Of a DNA stretch of 34,442 bases, positions 8,300 to 15,115 are shown in pieces. This DNA is from Gemmatimonadales bacterium (GTDB lineage Bacteria > Gemmatimonadota > Gemmatimonadetes > Longimicrobiales > Gaopeijiaceae). The notes below the pieces were generated by a model. That model did no database searches. It was not told where the DNA came from and saw nothing but the letters and a program-made list of their open reading frames with translations. Both the position numbers and the translations under genes were made by a program. How positions within the stretch are numbered: the first letter of the stretch is position 1; each line of letters begins with the position of its first letter. Location: the NCBI GenBank assembly GCA_007692605.1, contig REBS01000084.1, forward strand, positions 1 to 34,442. Reading direction: 5' to 3'.

Positions 8300-9841
8300 A
8301 TGAGACGATCCATCTTCCCGGTCGCTGCGGTCCTGCCGCTCATTGCGACATTCGTGGCGTTTCCATCGACCCTGGCGGCGGCACAGAACGACGCGGGGGC
8401 CGCGGTGGGGATGCAGGCCCACCTCCTCTCGAGTCAGTTCAACGAGTCCGGCCACGCCGCCGTCGGGGGCGATCGTGTGCGCGAGCTGGCCCGGGCCCGA
8501 CTCCAGGAGGACTTCCGGGCCATGTCGGAGTTCCGACCGGGCTATCCCTTCTGGCAGCATATCTTCACGATCCCCGACGGCTCGGTGGCCTTCGGCTCGG
8601 GGGTCGATGGCCGGCTGCTGGCCGTCTTTCCCAACGGAGGGGACTGGACCCGCGACGGACGCTGGGAGGACGCCTCGCTCTCGCAGGCCCTTCGCGGCCA
8701 GCGCCTGGAGAGTCGTCTCTCTCCCCGTCGCGACCAGGTCGCGGAGCTGCTCGAAGGAGCGGCCGGGCCGGTGCTGCACAACGCCACGCGGGGGCGCTTT
8801 CTCCTTCCCAATGTTCGGGCCTACGGAAGCTTTCTCGAGGAATGGGGCCACATCTACGAGCGCTTCGGGGTGCCCGCAGAGATCGGAATCGCACAGGCGA
8901 TCCTCGAATCGGGGCTGAACGGCACGGTCCGCTCCGAAGCCGGGGCGATCGGGTTCTGCCAGTGGCTTCCCGCAAACTGGAACCGGATGAAGCAGATCTC
9001 CCCCTTCGAGATCGAGGGCCACAACCAGACGACGCAGGCCGCCTACTGCGCAGCGTACCTGACCATTCTCGCCACGAAGTACGGCAGCTTCATCCCGGCC
9101 CTCTCGGAGCACCATGCCGGAGGGTCGAACGTGGGCAGAACCGTCATCAACGGGAGTCGCCTCGGGGGAGAAACGATGCGGGAGCAGTACTTCCTGGGTG
9201 CGGAGTTCGCTCGTGACCTGCGCACCATCTCGCCCACCCGGTTCCGAGAAGTGGTACGGAGCTACGGTCCGCGATCCTTCCTCTACGCCGAGATGGTGTT
9301 CGGGAATACCTACAACGTGACCCGTCTGACCGCCGACATTCCCCAGCAGCCGGTGCACGCGATGCGAGCAGCGAGGAACCTGCCGCTCGCCGACATTGCG
9401 CAGCGCACCGGGCTCTCCGTCGACGAACTGCGCCGGTACAATCCGGCGCTGGTCCGCCAGGTGCCTCGGGGCGCCGCACTGTACCTGCCCTTCCAGGTCG
9501 ATGCCTTCGGACCGGATATCGCCTTCTGGCATCGCCCCGCAGATCCCGACTTCGCCGCGGTCCTGACGGACTTCCTGCAGGTGGACCGGCCCCTCATCGA
9601 GTGGGAGGATCCGGGCTTCGCCGCGGTCCTGCGCGAGTTCCGTACCCGTTTCCTGCGCACGCAGAGCGAAGAGGGGATCGTGATGGCCACCGTGCTCGCC
9701 TATGTGATCGGCGAGTCCTACACGGGCGCACGCTCGGACATTCTTGCCGAGTTCCGCACCGACCCGAACATTCTTCGGCTCGTGCAGGATGCCATCCGGG
9801 AGCGGGAGTCGCTGCTCGGGGCCTCGCTCACCGCGCGGTGA
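8300..9841 (+). CDS. Membrane-bound lytic transglycosylase with SLT and LysM domains (MltD-like)
   Basis: 513 residues. A signal peptide covers residues 1-28 (MRRS, hydrophobic run, then TLAAAQ); there is no lipobox. The transglycosylase domain spans about 175-330. Catalytic Glu203 lies in AQAILESGLNGTVRSEAGA, followed by IGFCQWLPANW and the family's AAYLTILATKYG and YGPRSFLYAEM. Such enzymes cut the glycan chain of peptidoglycan in the periplasm to leave 1,6-anhydro-muramic ends. One LysM repeat (about 351-398, AARNLPLADIAQRTGLSVDE to GAALYLPF) binds peptidoglycan. About 115 C-terminal residues match nothing I recognise. The architecture is that of MltD but with one LysM rather than two or three. 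A DksA-like gene follows after 10 bases, so the two probably share a transcript. Confidence 0.88.
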   Translation: MRRSIFPVAAVLPLIATFVAFPSTLAAAQNDAGAAVGMQAHLLSSQFNESGHAAVGGDRVRELARARLQEDFRAMSEFRPGYPFWQHIFTIPDGSVAFGSGVDGRLLAVFPNGGDWTRDGRWEDASLSQALRGQRLESRLSPRRDQVAELLEGAAGPVLHNATRGRFLLPNVRAYGSFLEEWGHIYERFGVPAEIGIAQAILESGLNGTVRSEAGAIGFCQWLPANWNRMKQISPFEIEGHNQTTQAAYCAAYLTILATKYGSFIPALSEHHAGGSNVGRTVINGSRLGGETMREQYFLGAEFARDLRTISPTRFREVVRSYGPRSFLYAEMVFGNTYNVTRLTADIPQQPVHAMRAARNLPLADIAQRTGLSVDELRRYNPALVRQVPRGAALYLPFQVDAFGPDIAFWHRPADPDFAAVLTDFLQVDRPLIEWEDPGFAAVLREFRTRFLRTQSEEGIVMATVLAYVIGESYTGARSDILAEFRTDPNILRLVQDAIRERESLLGASLTAR

Positions 9842-9851
9842 GCCGAAGCCC

Positions 9852-10193
9852 ATGGCCATCCCCGACGCCGTACTGTCGGATCTGCGTCAGGAACTCGAGA
9901 GGCAGAAGATCCGCCTGGAGAGGAGTATGAGTCTGACCGAAGAGGCGGTGCGCCCGGTCGAACTCGATCAGCAGGCGGTGGGTCGGCTCTCCCGCATGGA
10001 TTCGATGCAGAACCAGCAGATGAGCCGCAACCTCCAGGACCGTGAGCAGGCCCGTTATGCCGCGATCCGGACCGCGCTGGAGCGAATGGATCGGGGGGAG
10101 TACGGGAGCTGTGCCGATTGTGGAGACGAGATCCAGGCCGGACGCCTCTTCGTCGTGCCCGAGATCGCACACTGCCCGGCGTGCTCCGGCTGA
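9852..10193 (+). CDS. TraR/DksA family C4 zinc-finger protein
   Basis: 113 residues. An N-terminal coiled coil (about 6-75, VLSDLRQELERQKIRLERSM then VELDQQAVGRLSRMDSMQNQ) precedes a C4 zinc finger with Cys87, Cys90, Cys108 and Cys111 (SCADCGDEI ... AHCPACSG). Family members bind the secondary channel of RNA polymerase. This one is shorter than E. coli DksA (151 residues) and lacks an obvious DxxDxA coil-tip motif. Its VGRLSRMD segment marks a common small subfamily of uncertain role. Whether it acts on RNA polymerase as DksA does is therefore open. The start at 9852 is chosen because it begins just after the upstream stop; the site before it (GCCGAAGCC) is weak. It converges on the photolyase with an 11-base gap. 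Confidence 0.88.
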   Translation: MAIPDAVLSDLRQELERQKIRLERSMSLTEEAVRPVELDQQAVGRLSRMDSMQNQQMSRNLQDREQARYAAIRTALERMDRGEYGSCADCGDEIQAGRLFVVPEIAHCPACSG

Positions 10194-10204
10194 GCATCCC
10201 TGGG

Positions 10205-11965
10205 TCAGCCCTCTGCTTCGGCCGTTTCGATCACATCCCCCATCATCTCCGGCGTGACGCGACCGCCGGCTGACAGCGCTCCCGTGACCGCCTGGTACAC
10301 ACGGCCGTCCATCGCCCGTTTCGCATCGCTGCGCCGCGACAGATTCGCGAGTGGAAGCCGCATGCGGGCATTGTCTCCCAGTCGATCCCGATGCCGGTAC
10401 AGGAAGGCCCAATACAGCGACGTGATCGGGCAGCTCGTCCCGGGGTCCAGCGCACATTCCCCGCAGTAGTCGCTCATCCGGTCGATGTAGGGGGTTCCCG
10501 AGACGTACGGCTTCGTCGTCATCAACGCTCCCGCCGCGAAGGTCCCCATTCCCAGCACATTGGGCTCCACCACCCAGTCGTAGGCATCGGTGTAGGCGAC
10601 CCAGAACCAGTCGGTCAGCTCCCGCGGCGAGATCTCGAGCAGGGTCGCCAGATTCGAAAGCACCATCAGACGTGTGATGTGGTGCGAGTACCCCTGGTCC
10701 CAGACCTCACCGACCACCTGATCGAGGCACTTCAAACCCGACGGCTCCCCCCAGAACGCGGGGGGAAGAGACGTGGTCGCACCGAGGAACGAGGGGGCAG
10801 CCCCCCCGTCGGGCTCGCTCGCCGATTCTCCCCCGGGCTCCGGGGCCTCCGCGTCGGGCCGATCCTGGTCCGGATCCACCGTCCCCCCTTCGTCGGCTCG
10901 CCAGGGGTGGCCCCGCCAGCGCCGGTACCCCGCGTCACCGGGAGCCTCACGGTTCGGGATCACCGGTCCCCCGGGCCACCGGCGAAAGCCGTCGGTTCGC
11001 TCGTGGACATGCCGCACGAACTCGCGCCAGCCCAGCAGCTGCCGGACGAAGCCCTCTCGGCTCTGGAGCGGAACGTCGAGTCCGAGCACATCATCGATCA
11101 ACTCCCCGGGAAGGAGTCGGTGCAGGTTGACGAGCTCCGACGTTCGGGTGTGGAAGAGCGTTGACGACTGGGTGCTCATCGCGTCTTCGAAGGGACCGAA
11201 GGTGGGGAGCGCCTCGGTCATGGCCCACCTCCATGCACGCTCCGCGTCGGCCTGGGTGGCCGGCAGTCGTTCGGGGCTCAGCCGTCCCGGATGCCCCGAG
11301 AAACGGGAACGCACCAGCTCCACCACTTCGTCCTTCAGGGGATCGAGCGGGAAGGTCGGAGGCGATGGCGCCGGGGGGGATCCGGGCCACCGCTCCCGAT
11401 TTTCGGTGTCGAAGGAGAACTTCCCGCCCACCGGCCGGCCCTCCTCCATCAGAATGCCCGTGCGGCGGCGGACCTCCCGATAGAAGGCGTCCATTCGCCA
11501 GGGGGGACGGTCCTTCTGGCTTCGGGTGAAGTCTCCGTCGGTGGTCAGCCAGCCGTCATGGGGCACCACCTCGATCAGGTCGTCATCGACGAGGGGCTGC
11601 AGGTCGACCCGGAGCTCCCGTTCGGCGGCCCGCATCATCCGGAGGGGTCCCACCTCCCGTGTCACCGTGCGAAGGGCGGACGAGTATCGGTCCGAGGTCG
11701 TCCGATACCGAACCGCCACCCCCCGTTCGGCCTGTTCCAGCGCGAAGGAGCGCATCGCGGAGAGGAGCAGTGCCAGCTTCTGCCGGTGATAGGGGCGGCG
11801 CCGCGGCTTCCACAGACTCTCGACCAGAACGACCCCCGTCTCCTCGGGCGCGAGCCGGGAGAGGGGGCCAATCCGATCGGTGAGCTGATCGTAGGGCACA
11901 TAGATCCACTGCCGATCACCCTCGGCGGGAGCGCGGCGAGCCAACTCGGAACGAAACCAGCTCAC
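10205..11965 (-). CDS. Cryptochrome/photolyase family protein, FeS-BCP (PhrB) type
   Basis: 586 residues from a GTG start. It resembles the prokaryotic (6-4) photolyase/cryptochrome group with an iron-sulfur cluster (Agrobacterium PhrB). The N-terminal alpha/beta domain is at about 18-140 (WIYVPYDQLTDRIGPL, LVESLWKPRRRPYHRQKLAL). The helical FAD domain includes FGPFEDAMSTQSSTLFHTR, FVRQLLGWREFVRHV, GYSHHITRLMVLSNLATLL and DAYDWVVEPNVLGMGTFA. Four cysteines suit the 4Fe-4S cluster: Cys413, Cys501, Cys504 and Cys512. The first three have the PhrB spacing (88 and 3), while the last loop (CGECALDPGTSCPITSLYW) looks about five residues shorter. Residues about 338-400 form an acidic, Pro/Gly-rich insertion. 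It follows the sugar dehydrogenase by 10 intergenic bases or fewer, in one transcript. The role is light-driven repair of UV lesions; a signalling role is possible. Confidence 0.9.
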   Translation of the reverse strand: MSWFRSELARRAPAEGDRQWIYVPYDQLTDRIGPLSRLAPEETGVVLVESLWKPRRRPYHRQKLALLLSAMRSFALEQAERGVAVRYRTTSDRYSSALRTVTREVGPLRMMRAAERELRVDLQPLVDDDLIEVVPHDGWLTTDGDFTRSQKDRPPWRMDAFYREVRRRTGILMEEGRPVGGKFSFDTENRERWPGSPPAPSPPTFPLDPLKDEVVELVRSRFSGHPGRLSPERLPATQADAERAWRWAMTEALPTFGPFEDAMSTQSSTLFHTRTSELVNLHRLLPGELIDDVLGLDVPLQSREGFVRQLLGWREFVRHVHERTDGFRRWPGGPVIPNREAPGDAGYRRWRGHPWRADEGGTVDPDQDRPDAEAPEPGGESASEPDGGAAPSFLGATTSLPPAFWGEPSGLKCLDQVVGEVWDQGYSHHITRLMVLSNLATLLEISPRELTDWFWVAYTDAYDWVVEPNVLGMGTFAAGALMTTKPYVSGTPYIDRMSDYCGECALDPGTSCPITSLYWAFLYRHRDRLGDNARMRLPLANLSRRSDAKRAMDGRVYQAVTGALSAGGRVTPEMMGDVIETAEAEG

Positions 11966-11968
11966 CGG

Positions 11969-11977
11969 TCACCCCTC
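11969..11977 (-). promoter_or_regulatory. Ribosome binding site of the photolyase, overlapping the upstream stop codon
   Basis: GAGGGGTGA on the minus strand, 3 bases before the GTG start at 11965. Its first bases lie within the stop codon of the sugar dehydrogenase (11978-11976), which suggests translational coupling and supports the GTG start. Confidence 0.6.
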
Positions 11978-13181
11978 AGCGTGCCGCGACCGGCTCCAGG
12001 CGCACGATGGGGGTCAGCTCTCCCCCCCGATGATCGATCGCGAGATAGATGTATCCGTCGGGGCCCTGGCGGACATCCCGGATCCGGCCGACGTCGCGCA
12101 CCAGGAACTCGTCACTCGCGAAGCGCCCGTCGCGCAGGGTGACCCTCGAGAGGACCTGACCGGCGAGCCCGCCCGTGAAGACATTGCCCTGCCAGCGGGG
12201 AAACTGGTCCCCGGTGTAGATCATGAGGCCCGAGGTGGCGATCGACGGGGTCCATTGGTGCACCGGACCCTCCATTCCCTCCGCACGCACCGCTTCGTGG
12301 ATCGGAGTCCCCGCACCGTAGTTGACCCCGAAGCCCACGACGGGCCAGCCGTAGTTCAGACCAGGCTCGATCCGGTTCAGCTCATCGCCCCCCTGCGGGC
12401 CGTGCTCATTGGACCACACCTCGTTGGTCTCCGGGTGAACGGCAAGCCCCTGCTGATTGCGGTGCCCGTAGCTCCAGATTTCCGGAAGGGCGTCCGCGTC
12501 ATCGACAAAGGGGTTGTCGGACGGAACGGTCCCGTCATCGTGGAGCCGCAGGATGGTGCCGTAGTGGTTGGTCAGGTCCTGCGAGGGGTGCTCGTGCAGG
12601 TCGCCTGCCGGGCGCGCCTGGCGATCCCCGACCGTGACGAAGAGGTAGCCGTCGGCATCGAAGGCGAGTCGGGATCCGTGGTGTCCCCGACCGCCGGTCC
12701 ACGCCACCGCCTCGAAAATCTCTTCCACATCGGTCAGCTGATCATCGACGAAACGCGCACGCGTCACCGCGGTCGTCCCCTCGGAATCATCCTCGTTCGG
12801 CTTGGCGTAGCTCAGGTAGATGAACTGGTTCGACTCGAACTCGGGATGCAGGATCACGTCGAGAAGGCCTCCCTGCCCTCCGGTCCTGATGTCGGGAAGC
12901 CCGGGGACCGGGTCAGGGTGGAGCGCCCCCTCGCGAATGATCCGGAGCCGCCCCGGGCGCTCCGTGACGAGCATGTCTCCGCCGGGCAGGAAGGCGATCC
13001 CCCAGGGGTGCTCCAGGCCATCGGCGACTGTAACGACCCGATAATCGTAAAGTTCCGAACGGAGGACGTCATCGTCCCCCAACGCCGGATCCGCGGTCTG
13101 GGCGGTCTGCGCCTCGCAGCCGGTACCGATCAGCACCAGGCTGAGCAGCGCGAGAGAGGTTCGCTTCAGGATCAGCTCCAT
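11976..13181 (-). CDS. PQQ-dependent sugar dehydrogenase, lipoprotein (YliI/Asd type)
   Basis: 401 residues. The signal MELILKRTSLALLSLVL ends in lipobox IGTGC with Cys22, so it is exported and lipid-anchored. The mature part is a beta-propeller of the soluble aldose sugar dehydrogenase family (GSDH): LEHPWGIAFLPGGDMLVTER, GGLLDVILHPEF, GRGHHGSRLAFDADGYLFV with catalytic-type His168, WSYGHRNQQGL, SNEHGPQGGDELN and GLNYGWP. Such enzymes oxidise aldoses with pyrroloquinoline quinone in the periplasm. No pqq biosynthesis gene is in the window, so the cofactor source is unknown. In-frame ATGs exist at 13232, 13193 and 13181; the last has GGAG at 6 bases and the cleanest lipoprotein signal. It is the first gene of a pair with the photolyase. 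Confidence 0.9.
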   Translation of the reverse strand: MELILKRTSLALLSLVLIGTGCEAQTAQTADPALGDDDVLRSELYDYRVVTVADGLEHPWGIAFLPGGDMLVTERPGRLRIIREGALHPDPVPGLPDIRTGGQGGLLDVILHPEFESNQFIYLSYAKPNEDDSEGTTAVTRARFVDDQLTDVEEIFEAVAWTGGRGHHGSRLAFDADGYLFVTVGDRQARPAGDLHEHPSQDLTNHYGTILRLHDDGTVPSDNPFVDDADALPEIWSYGHRNQQGLAVHPETNEVWSNEHGPQGGDELNRIEPGLNYGWPVVGFGVNYGAGTPIHEAVRAEGMEGPVHQWTPSIATSGLMIYTGDQFPRWQGNVFTGGLAGQVLSRVTLRDGRFASDEFLVRDVGRIRDVRQGPDGYIYLAIDHRGGELTPIVRLEPVAAR

Positions 13182-13423
13182 TTCCGTCTCCATCCTTTTG
13201 GGGTGGCATCTTGGGCGCTCGGGGGAGTCCATCCAGAATGAACGGTCCCGACGCGTGCGGGCAAGGGCGTGGCACCACGGGTTCGGGCGACCGATCGACC
13301 GGGTGACAGGTCTCAGGTCCGGCCCCTACCCGAAGGACCGGGACATTGTCTTTCCCCTTCCGAGGCCGTAGTGTCCCGGCGGTCGATCCTCCGGTTCACG
13401 TTCACACCAGATCGAGCAACAAC

Positions 13424-13876
13424 ATGGACTCCGAAGACCAGATTAACCCTTCATGGCGCGAGAGGATCCGGGTCACCGACGTTCGGATCCTGGATCCCAC
13501 CGAGGGTGAGGCCCGGAACGATGAATGTGAGGTCCACGTGGAACTGACCCTTGCCGGGAGTGCCCGCAGCCTGGGACAGGCAACGGGGGCGAACGATCCC
13601 GAGGGGAGGATGCGGGCGGGAGCGAATGCGACCCTCGATGCCCTGATCCCGGTCCTTCGGGGTCGGCTCGACCTCGAACTCCAGGGGATTCGGAGCCTGC
13701 GGGAATTCGACGCCTTCCTCGTCATTGCGGCCGTGAACGGTTCGGGAGGGGGGGAGTCCTACTTCCTGGTCGGGGCAGTCGCGGTCCCCGAGGCCGAGGC
13801 GGTCCGCGGAGCGGTCCTCGCCGTCCTGGATTCCGCGAATCGGGTCGTGGAGCACTTCGTGGGCATCCCCGGTTGA
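13424..13876 (+). CDS. Hypothetical protein, about 150 residues
   Basis: I do not recognise this family. The 150-residue product has no signal peptide, membrane segment or cysteine cluster. It looks like an alpha/beta fold: a strand-rich start (IRVTDVRILDPTEGEARNDE, ECEVHVELTLAG), a helix (MRAGANATLDALIPVL), and a strand pair (FDAFLVIAAVNG, SYFLVGAVAV). It closes with a helix (EAVRGAVLAVLDSANRVVEH). Codon use is like the neighbours, which supports a real gene. The ATG at 13424 is chosen because the upstream extension begins with TTG and is unlike protein. The four-CBS gene follows on the same strand after 105 bases, so the two may be co-expressed. The 240-base divergent gap before it (13182-13423) shows only a weak promoter-like TTGTCT...TAGTGT near 13346-13374. 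Confidence 0.75.
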   Translation: MDSEDQINPSWRERIRVTDVRILDPTEGEARNDECEVHVELTLAGSARSLGQATGANDPEGRMRAGANATLDALIPVLRGRLDLELQGIRSLREFDAFLVIAAVNGSGGGESYFLVGAVAVPEAEAVRGAVLAVLDSANRVVEHFVGIPG

Positions 13877-13927
13877 ACGTGGCACGAATCCTTCTAGTCT
13901 GAAGCTCCGGTTGAGCCGGCGTTCCAT

Positions 13928-13944
13928 GTCTCGCTTCCCGAGAC
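13928..13944 (+). other. Small hairpin between the hypothetical gene and the CBS gene
   Basis: GTCTCG and CGAGAC form a perfect 6-bp stem around a 5-base loop. No T run follows, so it is not a classical terminator. It may be chance in GC-rich DNA. Confidence 0.3.
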
Positions 13945-13981
13945 CCGCCGACTCCATTCTCGCCCGAACCAGGACTCATAC

Positions 13982-14761
13982 ATGTCGAATTTCCAGGTGC
14001 CGGTCAGCCTGTATATGTCGAAGCCCGTGACCTCGATTTCCCACCATGCCTCACTGGAGGCCGCCTTTGAAACGATGATGGAAGGTGGGGTCTCGTCCCT
14101 TCCGGCGCTGGACGCGGACGGCCTGCTTGTCGGGATCATCACCCGAACGGATCTTCTCCGGGTCGGCAGGCGGGAGTCGGGCCGCCGGGCGGAGGCCGCG
14201 AATCTCGCCCTCCCCGAAGCCGCGGTTTCGGACGAAATGACCCCGGATGTGTACACCGTGTCCCCCGACGCCTTCCTGGAACACGCTGCCAACGAGATGG
14301 TCAAGCGACGGATCCACCGCGTCGTCGTGAGCGAGGACGGCCGGCCGCTCGGGGTGCTCTCGACCCGCGACGTGATGCGTGCCATCGAAGAAAAGCAGAT
14401 GAACGATCCCGTCTCGGAGTTCATGTCCTCGCCGGTCTTCACCATCCGCGCCGAGGAGCCGCTCGCCATGGCGGTGGAGCGGCTCGAAAAGGCCCGCGTC
14501 TCGGGACTCGTGGTGGTTGAAGAGGACTGGCCGGTTGGAATCTTCACCCAGACCGAAGCACTCGAGGCGCGTGACGTGCGCCGCTCCACCCCGGTCGGTG
14601 ATGTCATGAACACGCGGCTCCTCACCCTCTCCTCACGCACCCGGATCTTCCGGGCGGCCGCTCAGGCGGCCTCGACCGGAGTCCGTCGTGTGGTGGTGCA
14701 GGACGGAACCCGGCTCGTGGGAATTCTCTCCGGTCTCGATTTCGCTCGCGCGGTCCGCTGA
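13982..14761 (+). CDS. Protein of four CBS domains
   Basis: 259 residues made of four CBS motifs and almost nothing else. CBS1 is about 8-60 (SLYMSKPVTSISHHASLEAA to VGIITRTDLL), CBS2 about 79-133 (VSDEMTPDVYTVSPDAFLEH to LGVLSTRDVM), CBS3 about 141-195 (VSEFMSSPVFTIRAEEPLAM to VGIFTQTEAL), and CBS4 about 202-258 (VGDVMNTRLLTLSSRTRIFR to VGILSGLDFA). Paired CBS domains bind adenine nucleotides such as AMP, ATP or S-adenosylmethionine, and in some families c-di-AMP. With no effector domain attached, this protein probably senses energy state and acts through a partner that is not visible here. No signal peptide, so cytoplasmic. The ATG at 13982 follows AGGA at about 9 bases. It lies directly upstream of the long pga leader. 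Confidence 0.92.
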   Translation: MSNFQVPVSLYMSKPVTSISHHASLEAAFETMMEGGVSSLPALDADGLLVGIITRTDLLRVGRRESGRRAEAANLALPEAAVSDEMTPDVYTVSPDAFLEHAANEMVKRRIHRVVVSEDGRPLGVLSTRDVMRAIEEKQMNDPVSEFMSSPVFTIRAEEPLAMAVERLEKARVSGLVVVEEDWPVGIFTQTEALEARDVRRSTPVGDVMNTRLLTLSSRTRIFRAAAQAASTGVRRVVVQDGTRLVGILSGLDFARAVR

Positions 14762-14776
14762 GCGGAGATGTCGCGG

Positions 14777-14818
14777 TTTATGATGAATTCATGATATGAT
14801 GTTTTTGTGATATCATGA
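14777..14818 (+). promoter_or_regulatory. AT-rich operator-like patch upstream of the pga operon
   Basis: About 40 bases are mostly A/T in a window that is otherwise very GC-rich. The patch holds a perfect 10-base palindrome ATGAATTCAT (14783-14792). It also holds an 8-bp inverted repeat CATGATAT (14790-14797) / ATATCATG (14810-14817), and three -10-like hexamers: TATGAT at 14779 and 14795, and TATCAT at 14811. With TATCAT as -10, TTCATG at 14788 is a poor -35. The pattern suggests a regulator-binding promoter for pgaABCD. The regulator is unknown. Confidence 0.5.
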
Positions 14819-14831
14819 ACACGCACAGCCA

Positions 14832-14876
14832 CCGGGTGCGGCAGAGTGCCGTGTTTTCGCACACTGCCGCACCCGG
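14832..14876 (+). other. Strong hairpin at the start of the pga leader
   Basis: CCGGGTGCGGCAG (14832-14844) and CTGCCGCACCCGG (14864-14876) are a perfect 13-bp inverted repeat. After one A-A mismatch the stem continues with GTGC/GCAC (14846-14849 / 14859-14862), leaving a 9-base loop CGTGTTTTC. No T run follows the stem, so it is not a rho-independent terminator for the CBS gene. It may be an mRNA structure in the 5' leader of pgaA, or a DNA-binding site. Confidence 0.6.
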
Positions 14877-15115
14877 CCTCGACCCCGTCCCCGGGCGTCC
14901 ATTCGACGACGCCGAGACCCGCACGACTCTTCCGCCCTGAACTGGAGGGTTTTTCACCGACTCCCCGCGGGGCGGATGGAATCCATTACGGATGGCACGA
15001 AAGTTGAGATTTTCACGAGTCTGGACTGGCCGTCTGCTTCGGAAGTACCAGCGGTACGGCTGCCACCGCTCGCAGTGGGCGGTTCATCCGGGATGAGGTG
15101 AAATGGGGAGGCGGT
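14877..15115 (+). other. Rest of the long non-coding leader before pgaA
   Basis: Together with the two elements above, this makes a gap of about 350 bases without a convincing gene. It holds a small palindrome CCCCGCGGGG (about 14963-14972). It also holds a 41-codon ATG frame (14976-15101) whose stop overlaps the upstream GTG of pgaA; its codon use is unlike the neighbouring genes. I recognise no known riboswitch. Confidence 0.4.

Noticed and set aside
13250-13310. GGGTTCG-containing stretch as part of a tRNA
   Set aside because: No acceptor stem, anticodon arm or D arm can be folded around it.
14819-14876. Leader sequence starting ACGCACAG as a possible c-di-GMP (GEMM) riboswitch
   Set aside because: Only the first few bases resemble the motif; the GCAAACC and GACGCAAAG elements and the two-helix layout are missing.
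14976-15101. 41-codon ATG frame in the pga leader whose TGA overlaps the GTG at 15098
   Set aside because: The overlap style matches the operon, but only about half its third positions are G or C, unlike the genes around it, and the ribosome site is poor. Treated as chance unless relatives keep it.
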